Below are positions 24,421 through 35,204 of a stretch of 64,000 nt of DNA, one piece after another; position 1 is the stretch's first letter; every line of letters starts with the position of its first letter. The notes beneath the pieces were generated by a model that saw only the letters and a list, made by a program, of their open reading frames with translations, searched no databases and was not told the origin of the DNA. A program made the translations under genes and the position numbers. The stretch comes from Cylindrobasidium torrendii FP15055 ss-10. Its lineage: Eukaryota; Basidiomycota; Agaricomycetes; Agaricales; Physalacriaceae. The DNA lies in contig KN880502.1 in the NCBI GenBank assembly GCA_000934385.1, positions 1-64,000 on the forward strand. The letters are read 5' to 3'.

Positions 24421-25788
24421 TCACTGCTTCGTAAGGTCAAAGACGACGCGGCCGGCTACAGTGCCCTCTTTCAAGCCCTCATAGGTCCTACACAGCTGTC
24501 AGCACTATACTTACCAGCGAATGAAAAGTGAAGCGGGCGTACGCTTTGAGTTCCTTCAAATGCTTGCTAACGTAGTGCACCTTCACCTTGCCTTGCGTCG
24601 CAATCTCCAGCGCCTCGTACGCGTCCTGGCGGTTGCCCACATACGAACCGAGGATGGAGATACTCTTAAACACGGTGAAGAAGATCGAAGCTTCGAGTTT
24701 GGCGTCTCCGGGGAGTCCGACAGCCATAAGGGTGCCTCCACCGCGAAGGTAGTCGACAGCCTGTGTGTATCCCGAGGGCTAAACGCAAAACCCTCTCGTC
24801 AGCTCACCAAAACACCGTTGAAGGAGATGAACACATACATGAGCGGTAGTAACGACAGCAGAGTGCGCTCCCTCGCCGCCTGTGGCTTCTCTCACAGCGG
24901 CTACGATATCTTTCGTCTCGCGGAAGTCGACCCAGGCGTCTGCGCCGAGAGCGAGGCAGAGCTTCTTCTTTTCGGCGCCGGTGTCGATGGCGACGACACG
25001 CAGGCCGCGAGCTTTCGCGTATTGGACGGCGAGGTGGCCAAGTCCGCCTCCGGCGCCGGGGAGGACGATCCAGTCGCCGTGCTGGGTCTGGCTGTATTTG
25101 ATTGCGCGGTATACTGTGACGCCCTGTTCGAGTTGAAGGAATGCGAGAACGTATTGGAGGATAAAGAGGAGGACGTACTGCGCAAAGAATGGATGCAGCC
25201 TCCTGTGAGTCGAGACCTTCTGGGATTGGCGAGACGTGGTTGCAGAAAGAGACACAGTATTCAGAGAAGGTGCCATCGACGTTGAAACCGCTGAGTTTGG
25301 CATTGGGGCAGTCTGTGATGAGGTTTTGTCAAGATACTGATGGTGACTGAGGCTTCGACATACTTTGCTCGCGACCACTACGGCACTGTTCACAGTTCAA
25401 GCAGGAATCTGCGAGCCACTTGATGCCGACGCGGTCCCCGACTTTGCGGTCGGTGACTGTATTGCTGCCAATAGCAACGATGATACCGACACCTTCGTGG
25501 CCGCCGATGAGAGGAGACTTGGCTTTGAGGGGCCAGTCGCCGAGCGCAGCGTGGAGGTCCGTGTGACAGCAGCCTGTAAAAACAAGAATGAGGCGAACTT
25601 GAGAACAAAGAAGACATCGAAGACATACCAGTTGCTTGCATTTGAACAAGGCATTCACCAGGCTTGAGTTCGTTTTGCTGGACGACAGGCCAATCCTCTT
25701 TGATAACGACGGTACCACCGCTCTTCTCGACGAGAGCGACAGTCTGCTTCTTGGGAATGGTGAAGTTGGGAAGAATGTTGGCCGACAT
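24421..25788 (-). CDS. zinc-dependent alcohol dehydrogenase
   Basis: A medium-chain ADH of about 350 aa, related to yeast Adh1. The catalytic zinc site begins CHTD, followed by GGHEGVG with the second ligand. The structural zinc cysteines lie in CLNCEQC and continue past an intron into NCPNAK. The Rossmann region reads [16 protein letters not shown]. It ends [18 protein letters not shown]. It interconverts primary alcohols and aldehydes with NAD, as in ethanol metabolism. Introns are removed near 25660-25575 (before CHTD), 25378-25313, 25190-25137, 24835-24780 and 24529-24481. The start at 25788 (MSANILP) is preferred because a TATA box lies 83 bp upstream. It converges with 7TM copy C. A deleted copy of this gene lies at 38644-38930 in the second 7TM array. 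Confidence 0.9.
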
Positions 25789-25870
25789 GTTGGATGATTT
25801 AGGAGTCAACTCGAAGGTAGTCAGATGGAAGATGATGTTCTGGTATTCAATCTCGTCAGGAGGGTTCACT

Positions 25871-25877
25871 CTTTATA
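25871..25877 (-). promoter_or_regulatory. TATA box of the ADH gene
   Basis: TATAAAG on the minus strand, 83 bp upstream of the chosen ADH start. It supports the start at MSANILP over the longer open frame. Confidence 0.55.
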
Positions 25878-27041
25878 CCCACCACCTCCCATGTCTGGCC
25901 CCGGTGGCGAGGGGCGACATGCCAGGTTTCGATTTACGCCGAGACCAGCATCATGACCTAGGCCATCCTATTCGAGGTGTGCAATGCGCTATTCGAGAAT
26001 AGGTCGGGCGCATGGTGGTTGTCGGTCGTGGACTGCCTGGACCCGATATGGGAAGTTCTTTCTTGCACGCGCAATCCATTGAACAGATCGCCGGACGTTC
26101 CGCGTTTGGATATTCGAATGCCGTCGCGTGCGCCTCGATCCTCAAGATGGCAAGAAAGGAAGTCTTGAATCAGGTGACTAGGACCCTGCACTCTGGCTAT
26201 TGAAGGCAGCGCGGCGTGTGTGTTGGATTTTCAGAACGTTAGCCGACCCGCAGGTCAAACGAGAGCCAGGAAGACGAGAATTCTTGTGTAAAGTGACCGC
26301 TGAAAGGGTCCTCCTCAAACGCGCGACCGATCGCCAAAACGTTAACGGAGCGTTGACGCGGTGGGTGCGATATGCAATACATTAGAGCGATGGATTGGAC
26401 ATGTTGGATCGTTTGGACTTTGGGTAAGTAAGCATGGTTTTGCCAGCGCGTGGTAATTGTGCTCACCGAGTTGAAGCTAAACTGGCCAAACGACACCTGG
26501 ATTGTGCGTCAGCAGGAGCAATGCCTCCTGTCGAGATCCTGTGCATACTAAAGCGTAACGTTCTCCCGGCACCACTGAGTCTCAAGACAGCATTATGCAG
26601 CCAGAGACGGATGTGGTGGGCGTAGGGAGTGACAATAACCAGCGCTCAGCTCAGGCTCAGCTGGCCCGAGGCTGTACACTGTGACTGCGGCCGTTTCGGC
26701 TACGCGTGCTTACTGATGCCAACCTCAAGCGTTTTAAGCTTGGCGAACCGTGGTCTGCCGTGTGCCGGGTCTGAATCATGAATAGCAGATGAAAGATAGG
26801 AAGTTCCGTGGTCTTAGGTAGGTAAAATCGAGTGGGAGTTTTTCCGGGGCGACTGAGCAGTGTACGCACGTCGGGATTGAGGCGCAATTGGCGTGACGGA
26901 GCAAAGCGCGTCATTGATGCCCCTAGAAACGATCGTGACTGTCACCTTCCTGCTGTCATCATAAATCCATTTGAAGCGCCCACTGGCTTGGCCAACTTCC
27001 CCTCGTTTCTTGTTCCCCTTCTTGTCTTTCTACTACCATCA
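25878..27041. other. intergenic region without a recognisable gene
   Basis: About 1.2 kb between the divergent ADH and aspartic protease genes. Only short overlapping frames are seen. A CATAAAT run near 26960 could serve the protease gene. Confidence 0.35.
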
Positions 27042-28704
27042 ATGCGCGGAACTTCTTTGGCATTATTATCTCTGGCCCCGCTCGCACTCGCTGAGCCCGT
27101 GCACATTCCACTTACCCGTCGGGGACCAGAGGCAGAGGTTGATTGGTACAGCGCTGCGCAAGCTCTCCGCGCTAAACATGGATATCTCCCAAGAAATCAG
27201 AAGAGGCAGAGCTCAAACACAATAGAGATAGGCGACCAGGTGCGTACTGCCCACCCTTAACGATCCTCTGCCTAATCCCGCCGCAGAGCCAGGATGCGTT
27301 ATACTTTGCCGCCGTGGACATTGGCACACCGTGCGTGGCCTGTTCATTACTTTTTATCTCGGCTTACCCCGCTGCAGTGCTCAGTCTCTCAATGTAATTC
27401 TCGATACCGGATCTTCAGATCTTTGGGTCGTCGACGATTCCTGCCAAACTTGCTCCTCCAGCACCCCCGTATTCGATGTCAGCGCATCAACATCAGTCAA
27501 GACCGACACCGCATCCCGCCCCGATACAACCATATCCTATGGCTCCGGCGCTGTCGCGGGCACCCTCTCCTCCGACACAGTCGCCATGGCGGGCTTCACG
27601 GTTGACAGCCAAGTCTTCCTCGCAGTCGACAGAACAACCAGCGGCCTCCTCAGTGGAACTGTGTCCGGCATTATGGGCCTTGCCTTCCAACGTTTGGCGG
27701 CAACAGAGGCTGTACCGTTCTGGGAGACCCTCGCCAACAACAACCAGCTATCGGACCCAGAAATGTCTTTCCATCTCGACCGCCACCGCGGGGAGCGAAC
27801 CTTCGTAAATGAGCAAGAGGGCGGTTCGTTCACCCTTGGCGGCACCAACTCGTCCCTGTTCCAAGGTGACATCGAGTTCCTTGACGCACAAGGCGAATCG
27901 TACTGGTTACTCGAGATGAACAGTACGTTGCTTTTGTCCTTCCCGGGCCAACACTCACGCCCGCACAGGTTTGACGGTCCAAGGTAACTCAATATCCCTC
28001 AGTGGGTCATCCACTACGCGTCTTGCTGCCATCGACACCGGTACCACCCTCATTGGAGGGCCCTCGGCGGATGTCAAAGCCTTCTGGGCTACTATTGATG
28101 GATCGAGGGAGGCCAGCAACGAAGCTGGTCTTTACGCCTTCCGTAAGTTGACCACTAGCAATCATTCATGCTCTAATATTGCCTCTAGCCTGCGACACAA
28201 ACGTTGAAGTCTCGATATCATTCGGCGGCAAGGCTTGGCCCATAAACTCGACAGACATGATCCTGTCCAGGGAAAGCACTGGTTCTGATATGTGCCTTGG
28301 CGGCGTCTTTGATCTGTCCGCTGGAAGCAACATACCTGCCAACTCTAATGCGCCTGGCTGGGTCGTTGGTGCAACCTTCCTCAAGAATGTCTACTCTGTT
28401 TTCCGTGCCTCCAACCCGCCCGCTATTGGCTTTGCCCAGCTCTCGGACGCGGTCGGCAGCTCAGGTTCGCCATCTACGTCGACCCACTTGGGACAGCCCT
28501 CGCTTACTACTCGTTCTGCCTCTTCCACAGGCACTCCAGGATCGGCGCCTACTACTAGCCAAGGAAGTGGTGACGGTGCAGTTGCGTTGTCGAGTACGTC
28601 CCTCCACAATCGTTCCCTTTGTTCGATGCTAATCCAGGATGTTAGGTTCGATATTCGCTCTCGCGGCCTCTGCAATGTTCGTGTTTGTGACAACGTTGAT
28701 GTAA
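27042..28704 (+). CDS. pepsin-like aspartic protease, probably GPI-anchored
   Basis: An N-terminal signal peptide (LALLSLAPLALA) is followed by a short propeptide with basic sites (PRNQKRQ). The mature A1 domain carries both catalytic aspartates, in DTGSSDLWV and IDTGTT. The flap region includes SYGSGAVAG. Introns near 27239-27286, 27329-27377, 27925-27968, 28143-28188 and 28592-28649 are removed in frame. After the protease fold comes a Ser/Thr-rich stretch (about 28455-28590). The last exon then gives a hydrophobic tail, SIFALAASAMFVFVTTLM, ending at 28704. A Ser/Thr linker plus hydrophobic end is typical of GPI-anchored yapsin-like or cell-wall proteases. Secreted and cell-surface action is inferred from this. 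No neighbour suggests a specific substrate. Confidence 0.9.
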
Positions 28705-29438
28705 TGAAATGGACATGGAGAATTTGGACAGAGTAATACTAACTGACTATATCTATCGTGTTGCGATGTTCCTTTGTTTAACCCAACGATGATATATCTT
28801 GTTTATTTTTCCCGCAGCGATTTACATAGGTTGATTTTGCAGCTATATGGTAATCTGTTAATGTTCCTGTGCTAGTTCACATCGTTCCCACTTTGAGCGA
28901 GGGTGCCGAGGAGTGGCTAGTGGGTATGCACACTGGCACCTGATGCGCAAAGAGAACAAGCTCAGACTTGGCGAGAGACGCATCACCCCTCCTGGTGCAT
29001 GGAAGGCTTGGATGTGGCAGTGTTCAAAAAATTACTCAGTCACTCGACACATGAAGCTGAGCTGTTCTTGCTCGATGTGAGTAGACTCTGCATTGATGGG
29101 CAAAACGTTCATGAATTCATGATTACAGGAGCTGTGCATTTTGGGAGCGAGATGCCTTCGGAGGACTTCGAGTCCTTCGCAAGGGAATGTGTTTTGAAAT
29201 TGATTGATACACTGCCAGTGTGGTGTTCGTATTCTATTGGGATTATGAAGACCACTGACCGTATTAGCCAGGCTATGGTACGATGTTTGAAAGGCTACAA
29301 GAACTTGGTACAATTTTTCAATCTTCGATACAGTACTGACGTTTGCGAGTCACGCGAGGTCATTGACTTCTCGACTGCCCATTCATGGACTCGAGATTGC
29401 AGACACATTCGTCAACTCACGCCTCGTCCCTACTCGGC
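28705..29438. other. 3' region with an unassigned plus-strand ORF
   Basis: An open frame at 28999-29442 (147 aa, starting MEGLDVAVFKKLLSH) reaches the 3' end of kinase 3 on the opposite strand. I do not recognise it. It has no signal peptide or membrane segment and no obvious introns. It could be a small gene, a relic or chance. Confidence 0.3.
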
Positions 29439-31286
29439 CTAAATCGCTTCAGAAACACCACGCTCCCCGCTTCCTCTACCTTTCTTGCCCTTCTCGGATT
29501 CGAGGACAATCCCCATACACACATATTCGTCATCGCTCTGCTCTGGCGGATCCATGTCCGGAATGTAAGGCGCTAAAGACGAGGTTACTGTTATTTCACT
29601 TGCGCAGAAACGCGGCACGTACGAGTGTAGCCCTTTAAATCTACTCTTTTCCATTTAATGCCAGCGAAGTAGCGGTGGCCTTTGATGCCGTCTTCTGAAA
29701 TACGGGCTTCGTGATCTTTGTTGAGTAGCTAAACAAAAGCAAAGGATCAGAACGACGTCGTAACATGGGCCAACAGTGTACTCGAAAGACTTACCTCGCG
29801 CACAAGATCCTCCTCTTTGGTCGATATTTCGGGTGGCTGAGGGAATTGCAAATCCTCGTGGACGATACGGTCGAGCACCCTGTCCATACATGAATTCCTT
29901 TCCTCTTCCTTGCAGAATGGCAGCTAAGAGCGATGAGTTTGAGAGAAATAGCTAATTGTGAGACTTCAGAGACTCACATCTGCAAGAAGCATCTCGTGCA
30001 TCATGATCCCAAGCGACCACCAATCGCTCGAAAATGAATATTGGAGTCCTTGGATGATCTCCGGGGACATGTAGAGTTCGGTGCCACAGTACGAGTTCGT
30101 GGTTTCGTATGTGGACTGCTCCGTGTCGGACGTACGCTCCTGCAACTGTTTGGCCATCCCGAAGTCGGTAATAACGATATGCCCATCGCAGTCGATAAGG
30201 ACGTTCTCTGGTTTCATATCGCGATGGACAATGCCGCACTTGTGGATGGATGAAAGACCAGCTACCATCTCCATTGTCCAAAATTTAACGACTTTTGCGT
30301 CTAGAGACCCGCCGAGCGCGGTCCACGCGGAGAGAAGATCACCACCAGAATGATAGTCCTAAACATAGCAGTCAGTAAGCTGTAGTACAAGAGATTGAGT
30401 GGCTAACCAAGGCAAGAAACAAATGTGTCTCGTTGTGGAAACTCTCGCGCAGCTTGATGACGAATGGGTTCCCAACGGCAAGGTGCTCGAGAAGCCTCTG
30501 CTCGTTCAATATCCGCTTGCGCGATGCACTCGACCTTATAGTGTTCTTCTGGATTGCCTTGAGTGCATAGTGCTGCTTGGAGTCCTTCTTGCGACAAAGA
30601 TATACTTTGGCCGTGCCGCCTGCACCAAGGTCGCGTACCCAGTCAAAGTCCTCGATGGCTACCATAGATCTTGTGGCTTTGACCTTGGGTGTCTGGCTTC
30701 TCTCTACGAGGGTTTCTCCGGATGACGAGGCTGTAGCTGCCCTCGTCTTGGTACCCTTTGTTGAGGGGCAGTCGGACTCTTTCGTAGTAGCACCTTCTTT
30801 CGACTGGATAGGAGCGGGAGTAGACTCGGCTGGGAAAAGAGATTATGAAAATGAATGCTCAAAATCTTGTGCATTTTCGAACCTGCTTCATCTTTATCCT
30901 CAGATGAATTCTCAGCCTTGGCGGCCGTTTTCGCTGGCCTCTCTTCATGGACCTTCTTGACCTTCTTCGCGGCAGGTTGGGCTTTGACTGCTTTCTTTGT
31001 GTGCTTGGACCGTGTCGCGTCTGCAAAAGTTTATAAGTTCAAAACTGCACTGCTCTATCGAAAATCGTCCTAGCACACCTTTGCGGCCTGTACCCGCTAG
31101 CTGAAGATGGGTCTGCTGAACACCTTTATCTTTGACGGTCCGTGACGGCTGCAATCTTTTTGGCTCTTTCTCCACATCTGAGTGCACCCTCTTTCGCCTC
31201 TTTGTCGCCCCATCGTCTTTCGTCGTGCTAGCAGTAGTAGCCTGTGCGTTCTCTGCGCGTGCGCGCTCCGCTCCTCTTGTCAGCAT
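29439..31286 (-). CDS. AGC-type serine/threonine protein kinase, copy 3
   Basis: A third, more distant member of the kinase group in this window. The N-terminal two exons are basic and Lys/Ala rich (TKRRKR, KKAVKAQPAAKKVKK), unlike copies 1 and 2, and may hold a nuclear signal. The kinase domain starts FDWVRDLGAGGTAKVYL. Motifs follow: YALKAI, HRDMKPEN, DFG and CGTELYMSPEII. The tail reads YTPPYIPDMD, then a Lys/Gly-rich end, and stops at 29439. The intron before DYHSGG (and the similar one in copies 1 and 2) and the last intron within the YTPP tail are at conserved positions. The penultimate exon has about the same length (106 nt) as in copies 1 and 2. All catalytic residues are present. Function unknown. 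Confidence 0.85.
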
Positions 31287-31399
31287 AATTCAGAGTAGCG
31301 ACGAATGCAATTGATGGATGAAGCAGAAAAGGAAGTGACCAGAAAACGTGGGCGCACGCGTCGCTTCGTTTTGGGAAATGCGATCAAGGTACCTCCATC

Positions 31400-31426
31400 C
31401 ACGTGACTTGAACGTCTCATCACGTG
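31400..31426 (-). promoter_or_regulatory. paired CACGTG (E-box) upstream of kinase 3
   Basis: CACGTG at 31400-31405 and 31421-31426, about 115-140 bp upstream of the kinase 3 start. The spacing of the two boxes (21 bp start to start) equals that upstream of kinase 2. A CCCACGTTTTC element lies closer to the start. The remaining sequence to 31828 shows no gene. Confidence 0.5.
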
Positions 31427-31828
31427 AGAGAAACGCCTTCTGAATTCTGTATTTAAAGTTGGCCAGAAACCGGTCAGTACGCCAAACTTGAATCGCACTT
31501 CATTGAACGAGATAATATAGGCATCTCCCTCAATCATCTCTTATGCCAGTGCCTCAATAGCCTTATTCCCACAGAGTCGACCCGGTCAGGTTGCACGACA
31601 GTCGACTTTCTTATATGGATGCCTTGTGCAAAATCTGCTGTTCAAATATGACTTTGCTCTGTCGTCCCGCGCCTGATATGTACAACATCTGCAATCGAGC
31701 GACTTGAGTCCATCCTCACGGAGTGAGCGAAGCGAAATAGTAGGTAGAGCGTGTATATTCGGCGAGATACAACGGTGTCAGCCGTTCATAACGTATTTAA
31801 ATACAGTTCGGTCAAAAGGCTCAAATTA

Positions 31829-33623
31829 TCATTGCACCTTCGTTCTCGACCTCCTCTTTTCCCTCCTGACATATCTCCTCATCGCAGGGACACCAAACTG
31901 TGCAAACATGATCAGCCACCAAATCCCCACCAAATCGGGATAACTCCTTACCTGAATGAGGGGATAGAGCACCAACGCCGTGCCACCGATAGCCCACCCA
32001 ATCTTCACCGGTTTTGGATGAGGTTGAGGGAACATCCCTTGGCTGAACTTGAAGATCACCAACAGCTCAGTCCCAATTGTCGCCAACAACAGCCATACAT
32101 GCTGTCCCATTCTCACCGCCTTCCTTGGGTCCGTCATATACTGGTAATTTTCGCGCACTGCCGGGAGTCCACAGAGGAAGACGAACGTCAGGCGTAGGAT
32201 GATGATAGGATGCTCCGGCTCCATCCACAACAATGTTTTCAGGTAGAATGGGTTGAGCTCGGCGGCCAGGAATACTGCAAGTAGTAGCACGACGCTGAAG
32301 TAGTGCGTGAAATCGGTCGTGGTGCCCCATTTGAACGCGGTGAAGTCGTGCGGTGAGAACTGGCTGACGACACGCTTTGCTTTGCCGCGGAACCCTTTCG
32401 TCTGACGAATACCACGCCACTCGTAGGGCTTGACCTCAAAGTACTGGCAAACCTTCATGCCTGCGAAGATGAGCGAGCCGTAGGTGGATTGAGGAAGTGT
32501 GCGAACCAAGTACGATTCCGAGCCAATTGCAAAGAAGAACGTCGAGGATCCACTATGAATATCGTAAGACAAGGTCTTCGCCGTGTAGAAAGACGTACAT
32601 GATCCCACCAACACTGGCATCACATTAGTTACAGCGATAGGCAAAGGTGAGATTAACGCACCTCCGCAAAGTTCGCCAGCTGGTGCTGAAGACTATACTC
32701 GGCTAATTCGAAGGCGACACTCAAGATCCAGCAGAACCAATAGTCACGGAGGATCATAGCCTTGCCAAACCATCCTAACGCGTGTGCAAGGCAGAAAATG
32801 TCGATGTTATTCTGTGCCATCGGTCAGCGGGCCCTCACAGAGCTCCAACGGAAGCGAACCCATATGGCCGTCGGGGTGAACGCACAGTCCTCCGCGTAGC
32901 TCTTCTCCGGCAGCGGTACACCCAGACTCGGGTCGATGTAGGTCATCATCTGGCGTGCCGAATCCAAGTCCTGGAACAACAAGAACACCAAGGACAGCTC
33001 ATAGAGCAGATTAATTCCAAGTAGCATGCGCCAGAAGGCAGGGTGGGGGCGGATAAAGGGGCCATCGCGGAATTGGATGATGGAGAACGCGAGGAAGGAC
33101 GCGATGGCAGCGTAGACACCTCTGACGAGTGTAAGGAAACGAGTAGGAAGCAAAGCTGGGGAATGGGGCGTACACGCGTCGTTTGTCGCGGCCTTCTTCG
33201 AGGACGTCTTGGGTCATGGCAACATAGGCAAGGATAATGAGACCGACAGCCAGCGCAGTGAGTGTAATGGGCTTGTAGAAGAACCTGGGCATGTCAAGCA
33301 GGATGGATGTCGGGGATATGGGTTACGCACTCTACAGAGGTGTCATGCTTCTCCTGGAATGGTACAATGCGCGTATATGGCTCTGTTCTGTCCGCCTAAA
33401 GGACGTGAGAGCGGACCTTGCTGAGACATGGCTTGACCTACATCGTACCCTAACTTCACGGTAAATTCAAAAAATAATCAGAGAGAAACGGCGACGCACA
33501 TCGCACTGGCTGCCCATCCAGTCCCGGCTGAGGTTCTCGTTCCAATATTGGGGAGAGCAGAACATCAGAATCCTCCCCAGGCGATGTCGGAGACAGTTCA
33601 GGCTCGATTTCAGGTCTCGACAT
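31829..33623 (-). CDS. phosphatidylserine synthase, base-exchange (PTDSS) type
   Basis: The protein starts MSRPEIEPELSP at 33623. Spliced exons give FFYKPITLTALAVG, then DGPFIRPHPAFWR, GVPLPEKSYAEDC, NNIDIFCLAHALGW, FELAEYSLQHQLANFAE, CWWDH, WILDVLLCNWLG and MKVCQYFEVKPYEWRG. It continues through further membrane helices (LAAELNPFYLK and others). This matches animal PTDSS1/2 segment by segment. Those enzymes swap serine for the head group of PC or PE in the ER membrane. CWWDH is encoded by a 15 nt micro-exon at 32599-32613. Near the C-terminus a 54 bp in-frame stretch (GTAAGG...GCACAG, about 31906-31959) could be an intron or coding. Yeast makes PS by the unrelated CDP-DAG route, so this is notable in a fungus. 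Confidence 0.88.
32599..32613 (-). other. 15 nt micro-exon of the PS synthase
   Basis: TGTTGGTGGGATCAT, encoding CWWDH, is flanked by GATGCCAG acceptor and GTACGT donor. It is phase 0 on both sides. The residues are among the most conserved of the PTDSS family, so the exon cannot be skipped without loss of a core motif. Confidence 0.85.
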
Positions 33624-34175
33624 CGTGCCGGACCCAGCGGATATTGATTGGGACGGATTTTCAAGCGAGAAAAAGACACAAAGCAAGCAGGATGGTGATG
33701 GTCGGATGATGAGCCAAGCCCTGCGCGTCTGACGCCGACACACGCGACACACGTGGGCGGACGTCATACAGCTGATCACCGCTTCGCACTTTTGTTCGCT
33801 TCTCTCCGGGCCCTCATTATACCATTCATTCCTTTTCAGGCCTACTTCACGCGAACAATGGGAATGAAGAAAATAAAGAAGTTACCCTCGAGCGGTTGCA
33901 AAGTCTGGGATCTTTCGCCAAAGTAAAGCAGTCGCCATTTGCATGCCATGCCGCATCCTACCCTTACTTCGGCCACGCTGGGCCCACATTGTCTAACTTC
34001 TCATAAGGACAAAGGGACCTTTCACATCCTTTCTGTCATACCTACGGCCATCTTTCCAAGGTCTTTTTGGAGGCGCAGCCGTCCTACTAACAAAGAGCAG
34101 GTATCCTATCCTACTTAACCCACACCTCTCACTCACCCGCCCGTGTTTTGACTCCCTTCCCCATCGCTCGACGCA
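33624..34175. promoter_or_regulatory. divergent promoter region of PS synthase and orphan gene
   Basis: 552 bp between two outward-facing starts. A TATAAT-like run on the minus strand near 33815 could serve the PS synthase. No other element is recognised. Confidence 0.3.
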
Positions 34176-35050
34176 ATGGCCATCATACTCGCTCTCCCCG
34201 AAACCATGTTCTACCGCTACACGCCCACCGGACTTTGCTTACGGCGTAATATCTTCTCACCGACGCAGGCGTTCACCCCATGGGCCCTCCGCTCCCTCAT
34301 CGACATGGCCTTCATCCCCTCCGACGAGCTGTCGCTGGACGACATGCTCGCACTGCAGGACTACGAGGAAAATCAAATGCATGGCCCCGACGAAGTGTAC
34401 TGGTATCCCGAATCCGACTTCAAGTTCGAAGAGTGGCACCGCGACATCTGGCTGGCCGGATATCGCATGCACTGTGAGGAAAAGCTGTCCAAGGCGGCGC
34501 TGAGAAGACCTGAACCCATCAGTGTGGTATGTCTAGTCGACCTTGAATTCAGACATTTGTTGACTTTGGATAGATCCCATCGTCCCCTCCAGGCCTACTC
34601 CTCGCGCAAGAGGTCGTTTCGCGCTCACAGCATGCAAACGCCATAGCGAAAGAAATCATATGCTTACACCATAGCCCGAGTGAGGGCAGAAACCGTTCGG
34701 CGTCAAGCTTCTGGCAGTGGAAGAACAAGACATGGACTCCAGGAGGTTCTCCACTCAGGCGCGAATACATACCAGCCCCGCCACCCCGTCCCAAGTTCCA
34801 GTCTACTCGAAGGGTTGGACAATCGTTCGGTAGGGTCAGTCAGACGACCGCGAGACTGACGGGCAGAAAACCAGAAGATGTTATGGAGCCCGAGATCTGT
34901 CCGACGCGCTATTTGGAGGACCTGTTGGTGCAGCTAGCGACGGGATGGGATATGAACACTATTGACATGGCGGAGGTACATCGTCAAAGTATCCACAGAG
35001 TACTCGCGGCACAGGCCGTCGCGCTCAGTGAGATGAGCGAGTGCTATTGA
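34176..35050 (+). CDS. hypothetical protein
   Basis: Two exons joined by an intron near 34528-34574 (GTATGT...GGATAG), giving an unrecognised protein of about 275 aa. The N-terminal part (MAIILALPETMFYRYTPTG) is followed by an acidic region with YWYPESDFKFEEWHRD. The second exon has a basic, Pro-rich middle (APPPRPKFQ) and an alpha-helical end (LEDLLVQLATGW, AAQAVALSEMSECY). I see no signal peptide or membrane segment. Divergent from the PS synthase with 552 bp between the starts. The long open frame and clean splice support a real gene, but no function can be named. Confidence 0.6.
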
Positions 35051-35204
35051 CAGAGTTCATGCGTCTTGTATTCCTGCCCGTTGTATGATAGAATAAGTTA
35101 ACATGCTAGTCCAGTACACCGTCCTGTGTTCCATAGTAATCCTGTACATGTCGAACAGTCTCATTCCTAGCGTCGCACAACGTCATCTTTCAACTGTGGG
35201 AGTA

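Noticed and set aside
25789..25869. N-terminally extended ADH start
   Set aside because: The frame opens with GTG, and the TATA box places it in the 5' leader.
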